DNA of 14,528 nt from CAZJOD01 sp964547525 (lineage in GTDB: Bacteria > Bacillota > Clostridia > JAAYHZ01), in contig CAZJOD010000103.1 of NCBI GenBank assembly GCA_964547525.1, forward strand, positions 1-14,528, in the 5' to 3' direction. Below are positions 1 through 6,317 of this stretch, one piece after another (the first letter of the stretch is position 1; each line of letters starts with the position of its first letter). The translations under genes were made by a program, and so were the position numbers. The notes under the pieces are model-generated. The model made no database searches. It saw only the letters and a list, made by a program, of their open reading frames with translations, and was not told the DNA's origin.

Positions 1-21
1 ATTTATTTATTTAAACTTTAT

Positions 22-118
22 ATGATTCTGCTGCAATAATTTTATTTTATTGAACCATACAAGCGAACATTGAGCCGGAGTTTCCGGTTTTCAGTAAGTG
101 AGTTATTGCAGTGAAATC
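22..118 (+). repeat. Interrupted copy (A) of a 41-nt hairpin repeat
   Basis: The 5' part at 22-52 matches 28 of 31 positions with the minus-strand copy at 10406-10436, sharing ATGATTCTGCTGCAA exactly. The 3' part at 103-118 (TTATTGCAGTGAAATC) matches the 3' arm of that copy at 14 of 16. With 53-108 or 47-102 removed the two 41-nt elements are 37/41 identical. Bases 24-42 can pair with 100-118 using 14 Watson-Crick pairs, four G-U pairs and one C-A mismatch. The interior holds a second hairpin, 72-79 with 83-90 (core CCGGA/TCCGG, loop GTT). The G-U pairs become A-C mismatches on the other strand, which favours a plus-strand RNA. Function is unknown. Confidence 0.6.
53..102. other. 50-nt insert in hairpin repeat, flanked by TTATTG
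   Basis: Relative to the compact copy at 10396-10436, the left copy carries 50 extra bases. TTATTG stands on both sides (47-52 and 103-108), as expected for an insertion with a 6-bp target duplication; the opposite history, loss by recombination between the two TTATTG copies in the compact form, is equally possible. The insert contains a strong small hairpin (72-90) but shows no clear inverted terminal repeats and no coding capacity, so it is not recognisable as a known insertion sequence. Confidence 0.4.
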
Positions 119-154
119 TACTATATTTCATTAATAAATTCTGTCAATTAAGGC

Positions 155-180
155 TGATCCCTAGCTTTACTTAGTGATCA
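155..180. other. Small imperfect hairpin, role unknown
   Basis: TGATC at 155-159 pairs with GATCA at 176-180, then after one C-T mismatch CTAG pairs with TTAG through a terminal G-U, leaving a CTTTAC loop. No T-run follows on either strand, so it is not a standard terminator. It lies between the gcv terminator and the hairpin repeat and could be part of the same structured region. Confidence 0.3.
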
Positions 181-273
181 AACAAATATATCTTAGATTA
201 TATACATATATAAAGAAGAATTCAATAGAAGGCGGTTATAACACAATTTACAATTTGGTATTTCTCTTAAAAT

Positions 274-306
274 GAAAAAAATAAAAGAGGGAACTAAACC
301 CTCTTT
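274..306 (-). terminator. Intrinsic terminator of the gcv operon
   Basis: On the minus strand AAAGAGGG (306-299) pairs with CCCTCTTT (291-284) around a seven-base loop, and is followed by TATTTTTTT (283-275). It starts 36 bases after the gcvPB stop codon. The plus strand has no T-run after the stem, so it acts for minus-strand transcripts only. Confidence 0.92.
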
Positions 307-341
307 AAAATTATACTCTTTACATAATTATTTAATATAAA

Positions 342-1778
342 TCAACCTTTAATAATGGGATTTCTTGCAGCGGAAATCTCATCCAACCTAGTTACCGTTT
401 TGGTATGGGGTGCTGTTTTTAAAACCTCAGGATCATTTTCTATTTCCTGCAAAATTTTTAACATAACATTACAAAAATTATCCATTGTCTCTTTACTTTC
501 GGTTTCGGTGGGTTCAACCATCAATGCTTCGTGAACGATTAGAGGGAAATACATTGTCGGCGGATGTATACCGAAATCTATAAGTCTTTTCGCAATATCC
601 TTTGCATTTATCCTCTTTTCAAGTAAATTCTCGACCGATATAACAAATTCATGCATACAGTTTTTGTAATAGGGTATATTATACGAATTCTTTAACTTAG
701 ATATCATATAATTGGCATTTAATACGGCATTTTTAGATACTTGCTTTAGTCCTAACGCTCCCATTGTAAGTATGTAGCAATATGCTTTTACAGCTACACT
801 AAAATTCCCGTAAAAAGAATGGACTTTCCCAATTGAATCGGTATCATCTTTAAACCTATAAAGGTTTGTATCCTTTATAACAGTATTATACGGTAAATAT
901 TTAACCAGATGTTTTTTAACACCAACCGGCCCTGAACCCGGCCCCCCGCCTCCGTGAGGAGTAGAAAAAGTTTTATGAAGATTAAAATGGACCAAATCAA
1001 ACCCCATATCACCCGGCCTTGCAATACCTATAATTGCATTTGCATTTGCACCGTCATAATATAACAAGCCGTTTATTCCGTGAATAATTGATGCGATTTT
1101 CTCGATGTTTTCCTCAAATACACCTAATGTGTTAGGGTTTGTAAGCATAAGTCCCGCAACATCCTCAAGAGCCATTTCTTTTAATTTTTCCATGTCCGTT
1201 TGCCCGTTTTTATCACTAGGTACAACACGTACAATAAATCCTGCCATTGCGGCTGATGCCGGATTTGTTCCGTGCGATGAATCCGAAACCAGTATTACTC
1301 TTTTGTTAGTGTATCCTATGTCATCAAGGTAATTTCTCATAATCATTAACCCGGTCATTTCTCCTTGAGCACCTGCCGCAGGCTGCAATGTAAAACCATC
1401 CATCCCGGATATTTCACAGAGTAAGTTTTGTAGATTATACATAAGTTCGAGACATCCTTGCACAGTTTTTTGCGGCTGCAAAGGATGAACACTTGAGATA
1501 CCTGGTAATGCCGCCATCTCTTCATTAATTTTTGGATTATATTTCATTGTGCATGATCCCAAAGGATAAAAATTCGAATCTACACCAAAGTTTTTATAAG
1601 ATAAGTTAGTGTAGTGTCTTATTACATCCGGTTCACTTACTTCAGGTAAGCTGACTGTACTGTTTCTTTTGTGTTTTGCAGGTAAAGCATCGGTTTTTGT
1701 ATAGTCCGGGACATCACATTCCGGTAAGTTAAATGCTACCCTATCAGACTTGCTATTTTCAAATATTAATTTTGTCAT
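342..1778 (-). CDS. gcvPB: Glycine dehydrogenase (decarboxylating), subunit 2
   Basis: This is the pyridoxal-phosphate-bearing C-terminal half of the P-protein of the glycine cleavage system. With subunit 1 it decarboxylates glycine and passes the aminomethyl group to the lipoyl arm of GcvH in the cytoplasm. The 478-residue length fits split-type subunit 2. The PLP lysine is Lys269 in NLHKTFSTPHGGGGPG, and DSSHGTNPASA (166-176) and the N-terminal YPLGSCTMKYNP (71-82) are family hallmarks. The ATG overlaps the gcvPA stop in an ATGA arrangement, implying translational coupling; AGGTGA lies upstream. It is the last gene of the operon and is followed by a strong terminator. Fold-type I PLP enzyme; no missing key residue seen. 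Confidence 0.97.
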   Translation of the reverse strand: MTKLIFENSKSDRVAFNLPECDVPDYTKTDALPAKHKRNSTVSLPEVSEPDVIRHYTNLSYKNFGVDSNFYPLGSCTMKYNPKINEEMAALPGISSVHPLQPQKTVQGCLELMYNLQNLLCEISGMDGFTLQPAAGAQGEMTGLMIMRNYLDDIGYTNKRVILVSDSSHGTNPASAAMAGFIVRVVPSDKNGQTDMEKLKEMALEDVAGLMLTNPNTLGVFEENIEKIASIIHGINGLLYYDGANANAIIGIARPGDMGFDLVHFNLHKTFSTPHGGGGPGSGPVGVKKHLVKYLPYNTVIKDTNLYRFKDDTDSIGKVHSFYGNFSVAVKAYCYILTMGALGLKQVSKNAVLNANYMISKLKNSYNIPYYKNCMHEFVISVENLLEKRINAKDIAKRLIDFGIHPPTMYFPLIVHEALMVEPTETESKETMDNFCNVMLKILQEIENDPEVLKTAPHTKTVTRLDEISAARNPIIKG

Positions 1779-3118
1779 ATATTATCACCTGCAATCCTTA
1801 TGTATTCATCCAGATCTCTTTTGAGTAATTTTTCCGTTACCGCTATCAAAAGGCTATTTTTTAATTCATTATATTCTTTGTCGATTTTATGACCAAAAAA
1901 AATCCTCTTATCCAAGTATTTCTTTTCCAACAAATCAATATCTCCCGTATACTCCAACGTAAATTCCATAAAAAACGGTGAAGTGTATATTTTTTTAAAT
2001 ACACCTGTTTTTAATAAATTATCGTGTAAATAATGAGCTTTATTAAAACTTAGTTCCGCTACTTTTACTATCCCACTTTTTCCCATTGTGGCCATGTATA
2101 CGGCTGCAGTGAGAGCATTCAAAGCTTGGTTTGAGCATATATTAGATCCTGCTTTTTCCCTTCGTATGTGTTGCTCTCTCGCTTGCATAGTTAAAACAAA
2201 ACCTTTACGATTTTCATTGTCAACTGTTTGCCCCACTATACGACCCGGCATCTTTCTAATAAACGGTTTTGAAACGGCCATAAACCCAAGGTAAGGGCCA
2301 CCGAAAGAAAGGGGGTTTCCTAATTCCTGACCGTCTCCTGTCACTATATCAGCTTCATATTCACCCGGAGCTTTCAGCAATCCCAGACTTACAGGGTTTG
2401 TAGAAACAATAAAATGCAGGTCGTTTTTCTTTGCAAACTCCGAAATTGTTTCCATATCCTCCAAACATCCGAGATAATTAGGATTTTGAATTACCACACA
2501 AGAGCTTTCTTTTAGATCCTCCGTTTTAATAAGCGACAGGTCGGTCACACCGTTTTCGTAAGGAATTTCAATTATTTCCATATTTCTATATTTGATATAT
2601 GTATTTAATACCTGTCTGTACCTAGGGTTTACACATGCGGAAACAAGAACCTTCTTTTTCTTATTCACACTTACCGAAAGAGCAACCGCTTCATATAAAG
2701 CCGAACCGGCATCATATAGAGAAGCATTCGATCCTTCCATTCCTGTAAGATTACATATCATTGTTTGATATTCGAAAATCGCTTGTAATAATCCTTGACT
2801 GGCTTCCGGTTGATATGGAGTATATGCGGTTAAAAATTCCTGCCTTCTCATGATTGTTTTTACCACAGCGGGAATATATCTGTCATATGCACCGGCACCA
2901 ATAAAACATAAATAATCGTTAACATTAGCATTTTTATTTGCCAAAGCGGATAAATGTCTTTCCAACTCCAAGTCTGATAAGCCTTTGGGTATTTCTAACC
3001 TGTTTTTATCTCGAACAGACCGTGGTATGCATTCAAACAATCTATCCACGCTGTCGATCCCGATGGAAGCCAGCATTTCCTCCTCCTGTTTTGAGGTATT
3101 GGATATATATTTATTCAT
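1775..3118 (-). CDS. gcvPA: Glycine dehydrogenase (decarboxylating), subunit 1
   Basis: This is the N-terminal half of the P-protein, which dimerises with GcvPB and shapes the glycine-binding active site without carrying PLP itself. Family signatures are FIGAGAYDRYIPAVV near residue 60-75, TAYTPYQPEASQGLLQAIFEYQ-type sequence around 85-110 and GDGQELGNPLSFGGPYLG in the second half. I place the start at the ATG at 3118 (protein MNKYISNTSK, 447 residues), not at the in-frame ATG at 3157: GAGGAG sits seven bases before 3118, the length matches the family, and the upstream 13 residues would overlap gcvH. The start then follows the gcvH TAG stop by a single base. The 3' end overlaps gcvPB by four bases. 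Confidence 0.95.
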   Translation of the reverse strand: MNKYISNTSKQEEEMLASIGIDSVDRLFECIPRSVRDKNRLEIPKGLSDLELERHLSALANKNANVNDYLCFIGAGAYDRYIPAVVKTIMRRQEFLTAYTPYQPEASQGLLQAIFEYQTMICNLTGMEGSNASLYDAGSALYEAVALSVSVNKKKKVLVSACVNPRYRQVLNTYIKYRNMEIIEIPYENGVTDLSLIKTEDLKESSCVVIQNPNYLGCLEDMETISEFAKKNDLHFIVSTNPVSLGLLKAPGEYEADIVTGDGQELGNPLSFGGPYLGFMAVSKPFIRKMPGRIVGQTVDNENRKGFVLTMQAREQHIRREKAGSNICSNQALNALTAAVYMATMGKSGIVKVAELSFNKAHYLHDNLLKTGVFKKIYTSPFFMEFTLEYTGDIDLLEKKYLDKRIFFGHKIDKEYNELKNSLLIAVTEKLLKRDLDEYIRIAGDNI

Positions 3119-3119
3119 T

Positions 3120-3494
3120 CTACAGCTCCTCAATATATTTTGTATAATCATCGGCACTTAGTAACCCGGTTAAATCCACATCGTCAGCTTTGACTAGAAA
3201 TATATAATTTTCATAACAGTCTTGGTTTATTAATTCGGGTTCATCTTCAAGGGCTGAATTCACACCAAAAATACTACCTGCTACCGGCATATATATATCT
3301 GAGGCTGTTTTAACCGATTCTATAACAACAACGGTTTCATGTGCCTTAAAATATGCCGAAGGTTCCGGTAGTTCAACATATACAATATCACCTAATTGCT
3401 CCTGAGCATAATGAGTTATGCCCACATACAACCCTTGATCGGTTACTTTTATCCATTCATGATCCTTCGTGTAAAAAAGATGTTTCGGTACCAT
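3120..3494 (-). CDS. gcvH: Glycine cleavage system H protein
   Basis: This is the small lipoyl carrier that shuttles the aminomethyl group from the P-protein to the T-protein and is then reoxidised by dihydrolipoamide dehydrogenase. The 124-residue length is normal. The lipoylation site is Lys62 in ESVKTASDIYMPVAG, followed by the expected INQDCYENYIFLVKA stretch of the beta-rich fold. ATG at 3494 is preceded by GAGGAG, which overlaps the gcvT TGA stop region; the gap to gcvT is 12 bases. The gene ends in TAG. No lipoate ligase or dihydrolipoamide dehydrogenase gene is in this window, so these must be encoded elsewhere. Confidence 0.97.
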   Translation of the reverse strand: MVPKHLFYTKDHEWIKVTDQGLYVGITHYAQEQLGDIVYVELPEPSAYFKAHETVVVIESVKTASDIYMPVAGSIFGVNSALEDEPELINQDCYENYIFLVKADDVDLTGLLSADDYTKYIEEL

Positions 3495-3506
3495 AATAAA
3501 ATCTCC

Positions 3507-4574
3507 TCATTTCTTATATTTTTTTTGATAAAAAGGCATACCGGCTTTTATAGCTTTCACCGGTTTATTTCTTATTATTATTGTAAACTCATCACCGTCA
3601 TATTCATTATTTTCAATGATACCCATAGCATATACATCGTTAAGGTAAGGGCAAAAACTTCCGCTTGTTACATATCCCACATGAATTCCATTATGCATAA
3701 TTTCAAACCCGTTTCTCGGAATACCTTTATCAACAACTTTAAATCCCATAAGAGTTTTTTGCTGAACCTTCATAGCATCTTTCCCGATAAAATCAAATTT
3801 ATTGAAGTTAACGAATTTTTTCAAACCTGCATCTACAGGTGATATATTTTCATTCAATTCATGGCCATATAAAGGAAGACACGCTTCAAAACGCAATGTA
3901 TCCCTTGCACCTAATCCTATAGGTTTTACATATTCGTTTTTTAATAAAATATTCCATAACCCGGGTGCTTTTTCACAATCTAAATACATTTCAAAACCGT
4001 CTTCTCCGGTATAACCTGTTCTTGATATCAGCACACCGATATCTAGTATATTGCACTTCATAAATGAAAAAAACTTTAATGCGGTAAGATCAATATCACA
4101 CACCGGTTGTAAAACATCAGGGCTTTTTGGTCCTTGTAGCGCTATCTGTGCGTATTTATCACTTACGTTTTCAACAGTTACACTATAATTTGCTCTTTGA
4201 GACACCAACCAATTATAATCCTTTTGAATATTTGAAGCGTTTACAACAAGCATATATTCACCCGGCTTCACTTCATAAACGATCAAATCGTCTAAAGCAT
4301 GACCTTTATGGTCGCACATAACCGAGTATATAGCCTTTTTTCGAATAAAAGAATCCTTAATATCGGCTGTTAATACATACTGTAAATATTGTACCGCATC
4401 CGGTCCGGAAACATATATTTCACCCATATGTGATACGTCAAAAAGCCCCGCCTTGCTACGTACATGTAAATGCTCACCGACTATGCTTTCATATTGTACC
4501 GGTAACTGCCACCCGTAAAAGTCAATGATTTTACCTCCTAACTCTTTATGTATGTCATATAAAACAGTTTTCAT
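3507..4574 (-). CDS. gcvT: Aminomethyltransferase (glycine cleavage T protein)
   Basis: This enzyme transfers the one-carbon unit from aminomethyl-GcvH to tetrahydrofolate, giving 5,10-methylene-THF and ammonia. At 355 residues it is slightly shorter than the usual 360-370. Signatures are DFYGWQLPVQY (18-28), DVSHMGE (46-52), the folate-binding aspartate in ALDDLIVYE (Asp96), GYTGEDGFE (187-195) and GLGARDTLRFEACLPLYGHEL (220-240). The C-terminal barrel domain is present (GYVTSGSFCP). ATG at 4574 has GGGAGGTG six bases upstream. It is the first gene of the operon and sits about 120 bases downstream of a tandem glycine riboswitch, which confirms the glycine role by context. Confidence 0.97.
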   Translation of the reverse strand: MKTVLYDIHKELGGKIIDFYGWQLPVQYESIVGEHLHVRSKAGLFDVSHMGEIYVSGPDAVQYLQYVLTADIKDSFIRKKAIYSVMCDHKGHALDDLIVYEVKPGEYMLVVNASNIQKDYNWLVSQRANYSVTVENVSDKYAQIALQGPKSPDVLQPVCDIDLTALKFFSFMKCNILDIGVLISRTGYTGEDGFEMYLDCEKAPGLWNILLKNEYVKPIGLGARDTLRFEACLPLYGHELNENISPVDAGLKKFVNFNKFDFIGKDAMKVQQKTLMGFKVVDKGIPRNGFEIMHNGIHVGYVTSGSFCPYLNDVYAMGIIENNEYDGDEFTIIIRNKPVKAIKAGMPFYQKKYKK

Positions 4575-4690
4575 TAAACACCTCCCGATAAATTTCCTGT
4601 AATATATTATAAATATAGTCTAATTATTGTTCCTGCATCGGATTTTATTTTGATTTACTAAGTTACATAGGAAGATAAATACATAATCCG

Positions 4691-4734
4691 AAATAAAAAA
4701 AACAGGGAAAACGATTATGTCGTTTCTCTGTTTT
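4691..4734 (-). terminator. Riboswitch-controlled terminator before gcvT
   Basis: On the minus strand a 15-base arm (4734-4720) pairs with a 16-base arm (4714-4699) around a five-base loop, with one bulged T and one A-C mismatch, and is followed by TTTTATTT (4698-4691). The 5' arm includes CAGAG (4730-4726), which is also the 3' strand of aptamer 2 stem P1. Terminator and glycine-bound aptamer therefore exclude each other, so glycine should permit read-through into gcvT. Confidence 0.85.
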
Positions 4735-4897
4735 GTTACCTGAGAGATTCTATCTTTTTAATATTGCTCCTTCGGTGCTTTTCGCTTTTCAGAGTATTGT
4801 CCGGATACGGTCCGTTCGCCTGAAAGGTTCACATGCTTTTGACAAGAGCACATTTGCTTCTTCGGCTTCCGTTTTATCGGAATCTCCCGAATCCTTC
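4726..4897 (-). promoter_or_regulatory. Tandem glycine riboswitch (two aptamers)
   Basis: Two glycine aptamers follow each other. Aptamer 1 (about 4894-4803) is closed by GGAT/ATCC, has P2 GGGAG with CTTTC, a small hairpin TTCCG/CGGAA, the conserved core GCCGAAGAAGCAA, a third hairpin ATGTGCT/AGCATGT and CTTTCAGGCGAACGGACCG. Aptamer 2 (about 4796-4726) has P1 CTCTG/CAGAG, core ACCGAAGGAGCAA and CTCTCAGGTAAC. This layout and the CTCTG...CAGAG closing stem match the known gcvT riboswitches of Bacillus and others. A leader GTAT (near 4900) and linker AATAC could form the P0 kink-turn helix seen in tandem forms; that part is inferred. In aptamer 2 the usual GAGAG of P2 reads AAAAG, leaving two A-C mismatches. 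Confidence 0.95.
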
Positions 4898-4927
4898 ATA
4901 CAATTATAAATATTAAGTTACACCTTC

Positions 4928-4956
4928 AGTATATGCAGACCATAGACAAATGTCAA
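4928..4956 (-). promoter_or_regulatory. Sigma-A promoter of the gcv operon
   Basis: TTGACA (4956-4951) and TATACT (4933-4928) are separated by exactly 17 bases on the minus strand. The expected start, near 4921, is about 25 bases before the first riboswitch aptamer. The -35 box begins five bases after the CCA gene's TGA stop codon. Confidence 0.88.
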
Positions 4957-4960
4957 CCGA

Positions 4961-6289
4961 TCATTGATAAATTTTATTATACTCATTCCAAAGCTCCAGA
5001 GCTCTTTGTAAAAGAGGCTCTTTGCGGTTTGGCAATAACTCCTCAATTACCTCATCGGTTAAACGGTCAAGAATTTGACCTAATCGAATACCCTCATCCA
5101 TTCCGGCGTTAATCAAATCAAGACCGTTTATATTCAACCGGCTCACCGACCAACATAAATTTTTGTTGATTATATAATCAAATATGTTTTTACAATCTTT
5201 TACTTTATCAAATTGATCAAAAGTGTTAAACCCTCCTGCATTTATATGCGCACTTAAGAATTCCAGCAGCATAATATACATTTCCGGTCCGATTCTTTTT
5301 AATTGCCGTAAAATCGCATGCTTTTCAGGGACTAAGTCAATGTCTTTATTTTCAATAATTAATATGGTCTTTCTTAATGTAGTACCGTCCGCTTTTAAAC
5401 GAACCAACATTTCCAAAGCTATTTCCTTACTTCTTTGTATTTCCCGGTCATTTCCCGGTAAATCGTTTGCATCTAATCCCATTTTGTGAAATATTAAAGC
5501 CCATTTAACATAAGAAATATCAGCAGCTAAGCTGATACTACGAGAAATATGTTCCCATAAACTCATACCGGTATGGGGGATTTTAAATTTTTCACAATGT
5601 TTTACATAAGGAATAAATACAGATATAACATCAGGATATTCTATTAATACGTTGTAAATATTTTTACCTGAAAGTAATTTACTTAGTTCGGAAAAAACAC
5701 GCTCGGAGGAAATGTTTTCAAGTAAACCGTAAAGCTCATGAATTGTTTTGGATGTACCGGCTTCTATTGAAAAACCTAAAACAGATGAAAATCTTAATGC
5801 TCTTAATATCCTTAATGCATCCTCTCCAAATCTGTCATGTGCGTTTCCCACACATCTGATTACTTTACAGGTCAAATCCGTAAACCCGTTAAAAAAATCC
5901 TTCAGCCCTCGTTTAGGGTTATAAGCCATTGCATTAACGGTAAAATCTCTCCTTTTACAGTCCTCTCTTAGGCTTCTTGTAAATTCCACTTTATCGGGTC
6001 GTCTAAAATCCAAATAATCCGTATCAATACGATAAGTAGTAATTTGAATTTCCATTTTGGTTACCACTACAGTCACAGTTCCATATTTTAAGCCGGTATC
6101 TATCGTTTTATATGAACAAAAACATTCTTTTATCTCATGAGGTAATGCATCAGTGCAAATGTCCCAATCCTTGGGAATCTTGTTCAACAACGAATCACGA
6201 ACACACCCTCCTGTAACATACGCTTCAAAGCCTTTACACTCAAGTACTTCCAACACGATATTCACTTGTTCGGGTAATTTGATGTCCAT
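4961..6289 (-). CDS. cca: CCA tRNA nucleotidyltransferase
   Basis: This template-independent polymerase adds or repairs the 3' CCA end of tRNAs. Class II signatures are in order: GGCVRD (27-32), catalytic DWD (41-43), RRDFTVNAMAYN (113-124), DFFNGFTDL (131-139) and EDALRILRALRF (156-167), the last holding the EDxxR nucleotide-selection motif. The C-terminal half keeps the position of an HD-like region (LWEHISRS... ALIFHKMG, about 243-271), but the catalytic His-Asp is replaced by His-Lys, so phosphohydrolase activity is unlikely. At 442 residues it is longer than the Bacillus enzyme and fits the clostridial form. AGGG precedes ATG at 6289, 28 bases after wecB. It may be the last gene of the rpiB operon, with the downstream riboswitch as its only terminator. 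Confidence 0.93.
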   Translation of the reverse strand: MDIKLPEQVNIVLEVLECKGFEAYVTGGCVRDSLLNKIPKDWDICTDALPHEIKECFCSYKTIDTGLKYGTVTVVVTKMEIQITTYRIDTDYLDFRRPDKVEFTRSLREDCKRRDFTVNAMAYNPKRGLKDFFNGFTDLTCKVIRCVGNAHDRFGEDALRILRALRFSSVLGFSIEAGTSKTIHELYGLLENISSERVFSELSKLLSGKNIYNVLIEYPDVISVFIPYVKHCEKFKIPHTGMSLWEHISRSISLAADISYVKWALIFHKMGLDANDLPGNDREIQRSKEIALEMLVRLKADGTTLRKTILIIENKDIDLVPEKHAILRQLKRIGPEMYIMLLEFLSAHINAGGFNTFDQFDKVKDCKNIFDYIINKNLCWSVSRLNINGLDLINAGMDEGIRLGQILDRLTDEVIEELLPNRKEPLLQRALELWNEYNKIYQ

Positions 6290-6317
6290 TAAACAACCCT
6301 TTTCATAAATTTAGGAT

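Larger units (their letters stand above)
1..341. other. Intergenic region after the glycine cleavage operon
   Basis: No supported gene lies here. Reading leftwards from the gcvPB stop it holds the operon terminator (274-306), a small hairpin (155-180) and an interrupted copy of a 41-nt hairpin repeat (22-118). Plus frame 1 is open from the window edge to a TAA at 37-39, and plus frame 2 to a TGA at 23-25; either could be the tail of a plus-strand gene lying mostly outside the window, but only a few codons are visible and this cannot be supported. The remaining sequence is AT-rich with no recognisable promoter. Confidence 0.6.
4575..4960 (-). other. Leader region of the gcv operon
   Basis: This 386-base gap between the CCA gene and gcvT contains, in transcription order, a sigma-A promoter (4956-4928), a tandem glycine riboswitch (about 4897-4726), its terminator (4734-4691) and an AT-rich stretch of roughly 115 bases before gcvT in which I see no clear further signal except the gcvT ribosome binding site. 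No independent terminator separates the CCA gene from the riboswitch. Confidence 0.85.

Noticed and set aside
155..180. Terminator for a plus-strand gene from the left
   Set aside because: A hairpin exists, but AACAAATATATC follows on the plus strand with no T-run.
3119..3157. Upstream ATG at 3157 as the start of gcvPA
   Set aside because: The extra 13 residues overlap gcvH and lack family similarity, while GAGGAG is correctly placed before the ATG at 3118.
3396..3842. 148-codon plus-strand open frame across gcvH and gcvT
   Set aside because: It lies antisense to two well-conserved genes, has no ribosome binding site and a low-complexity aromatic-rich translation; it is a shadow of the minus-strand genes.
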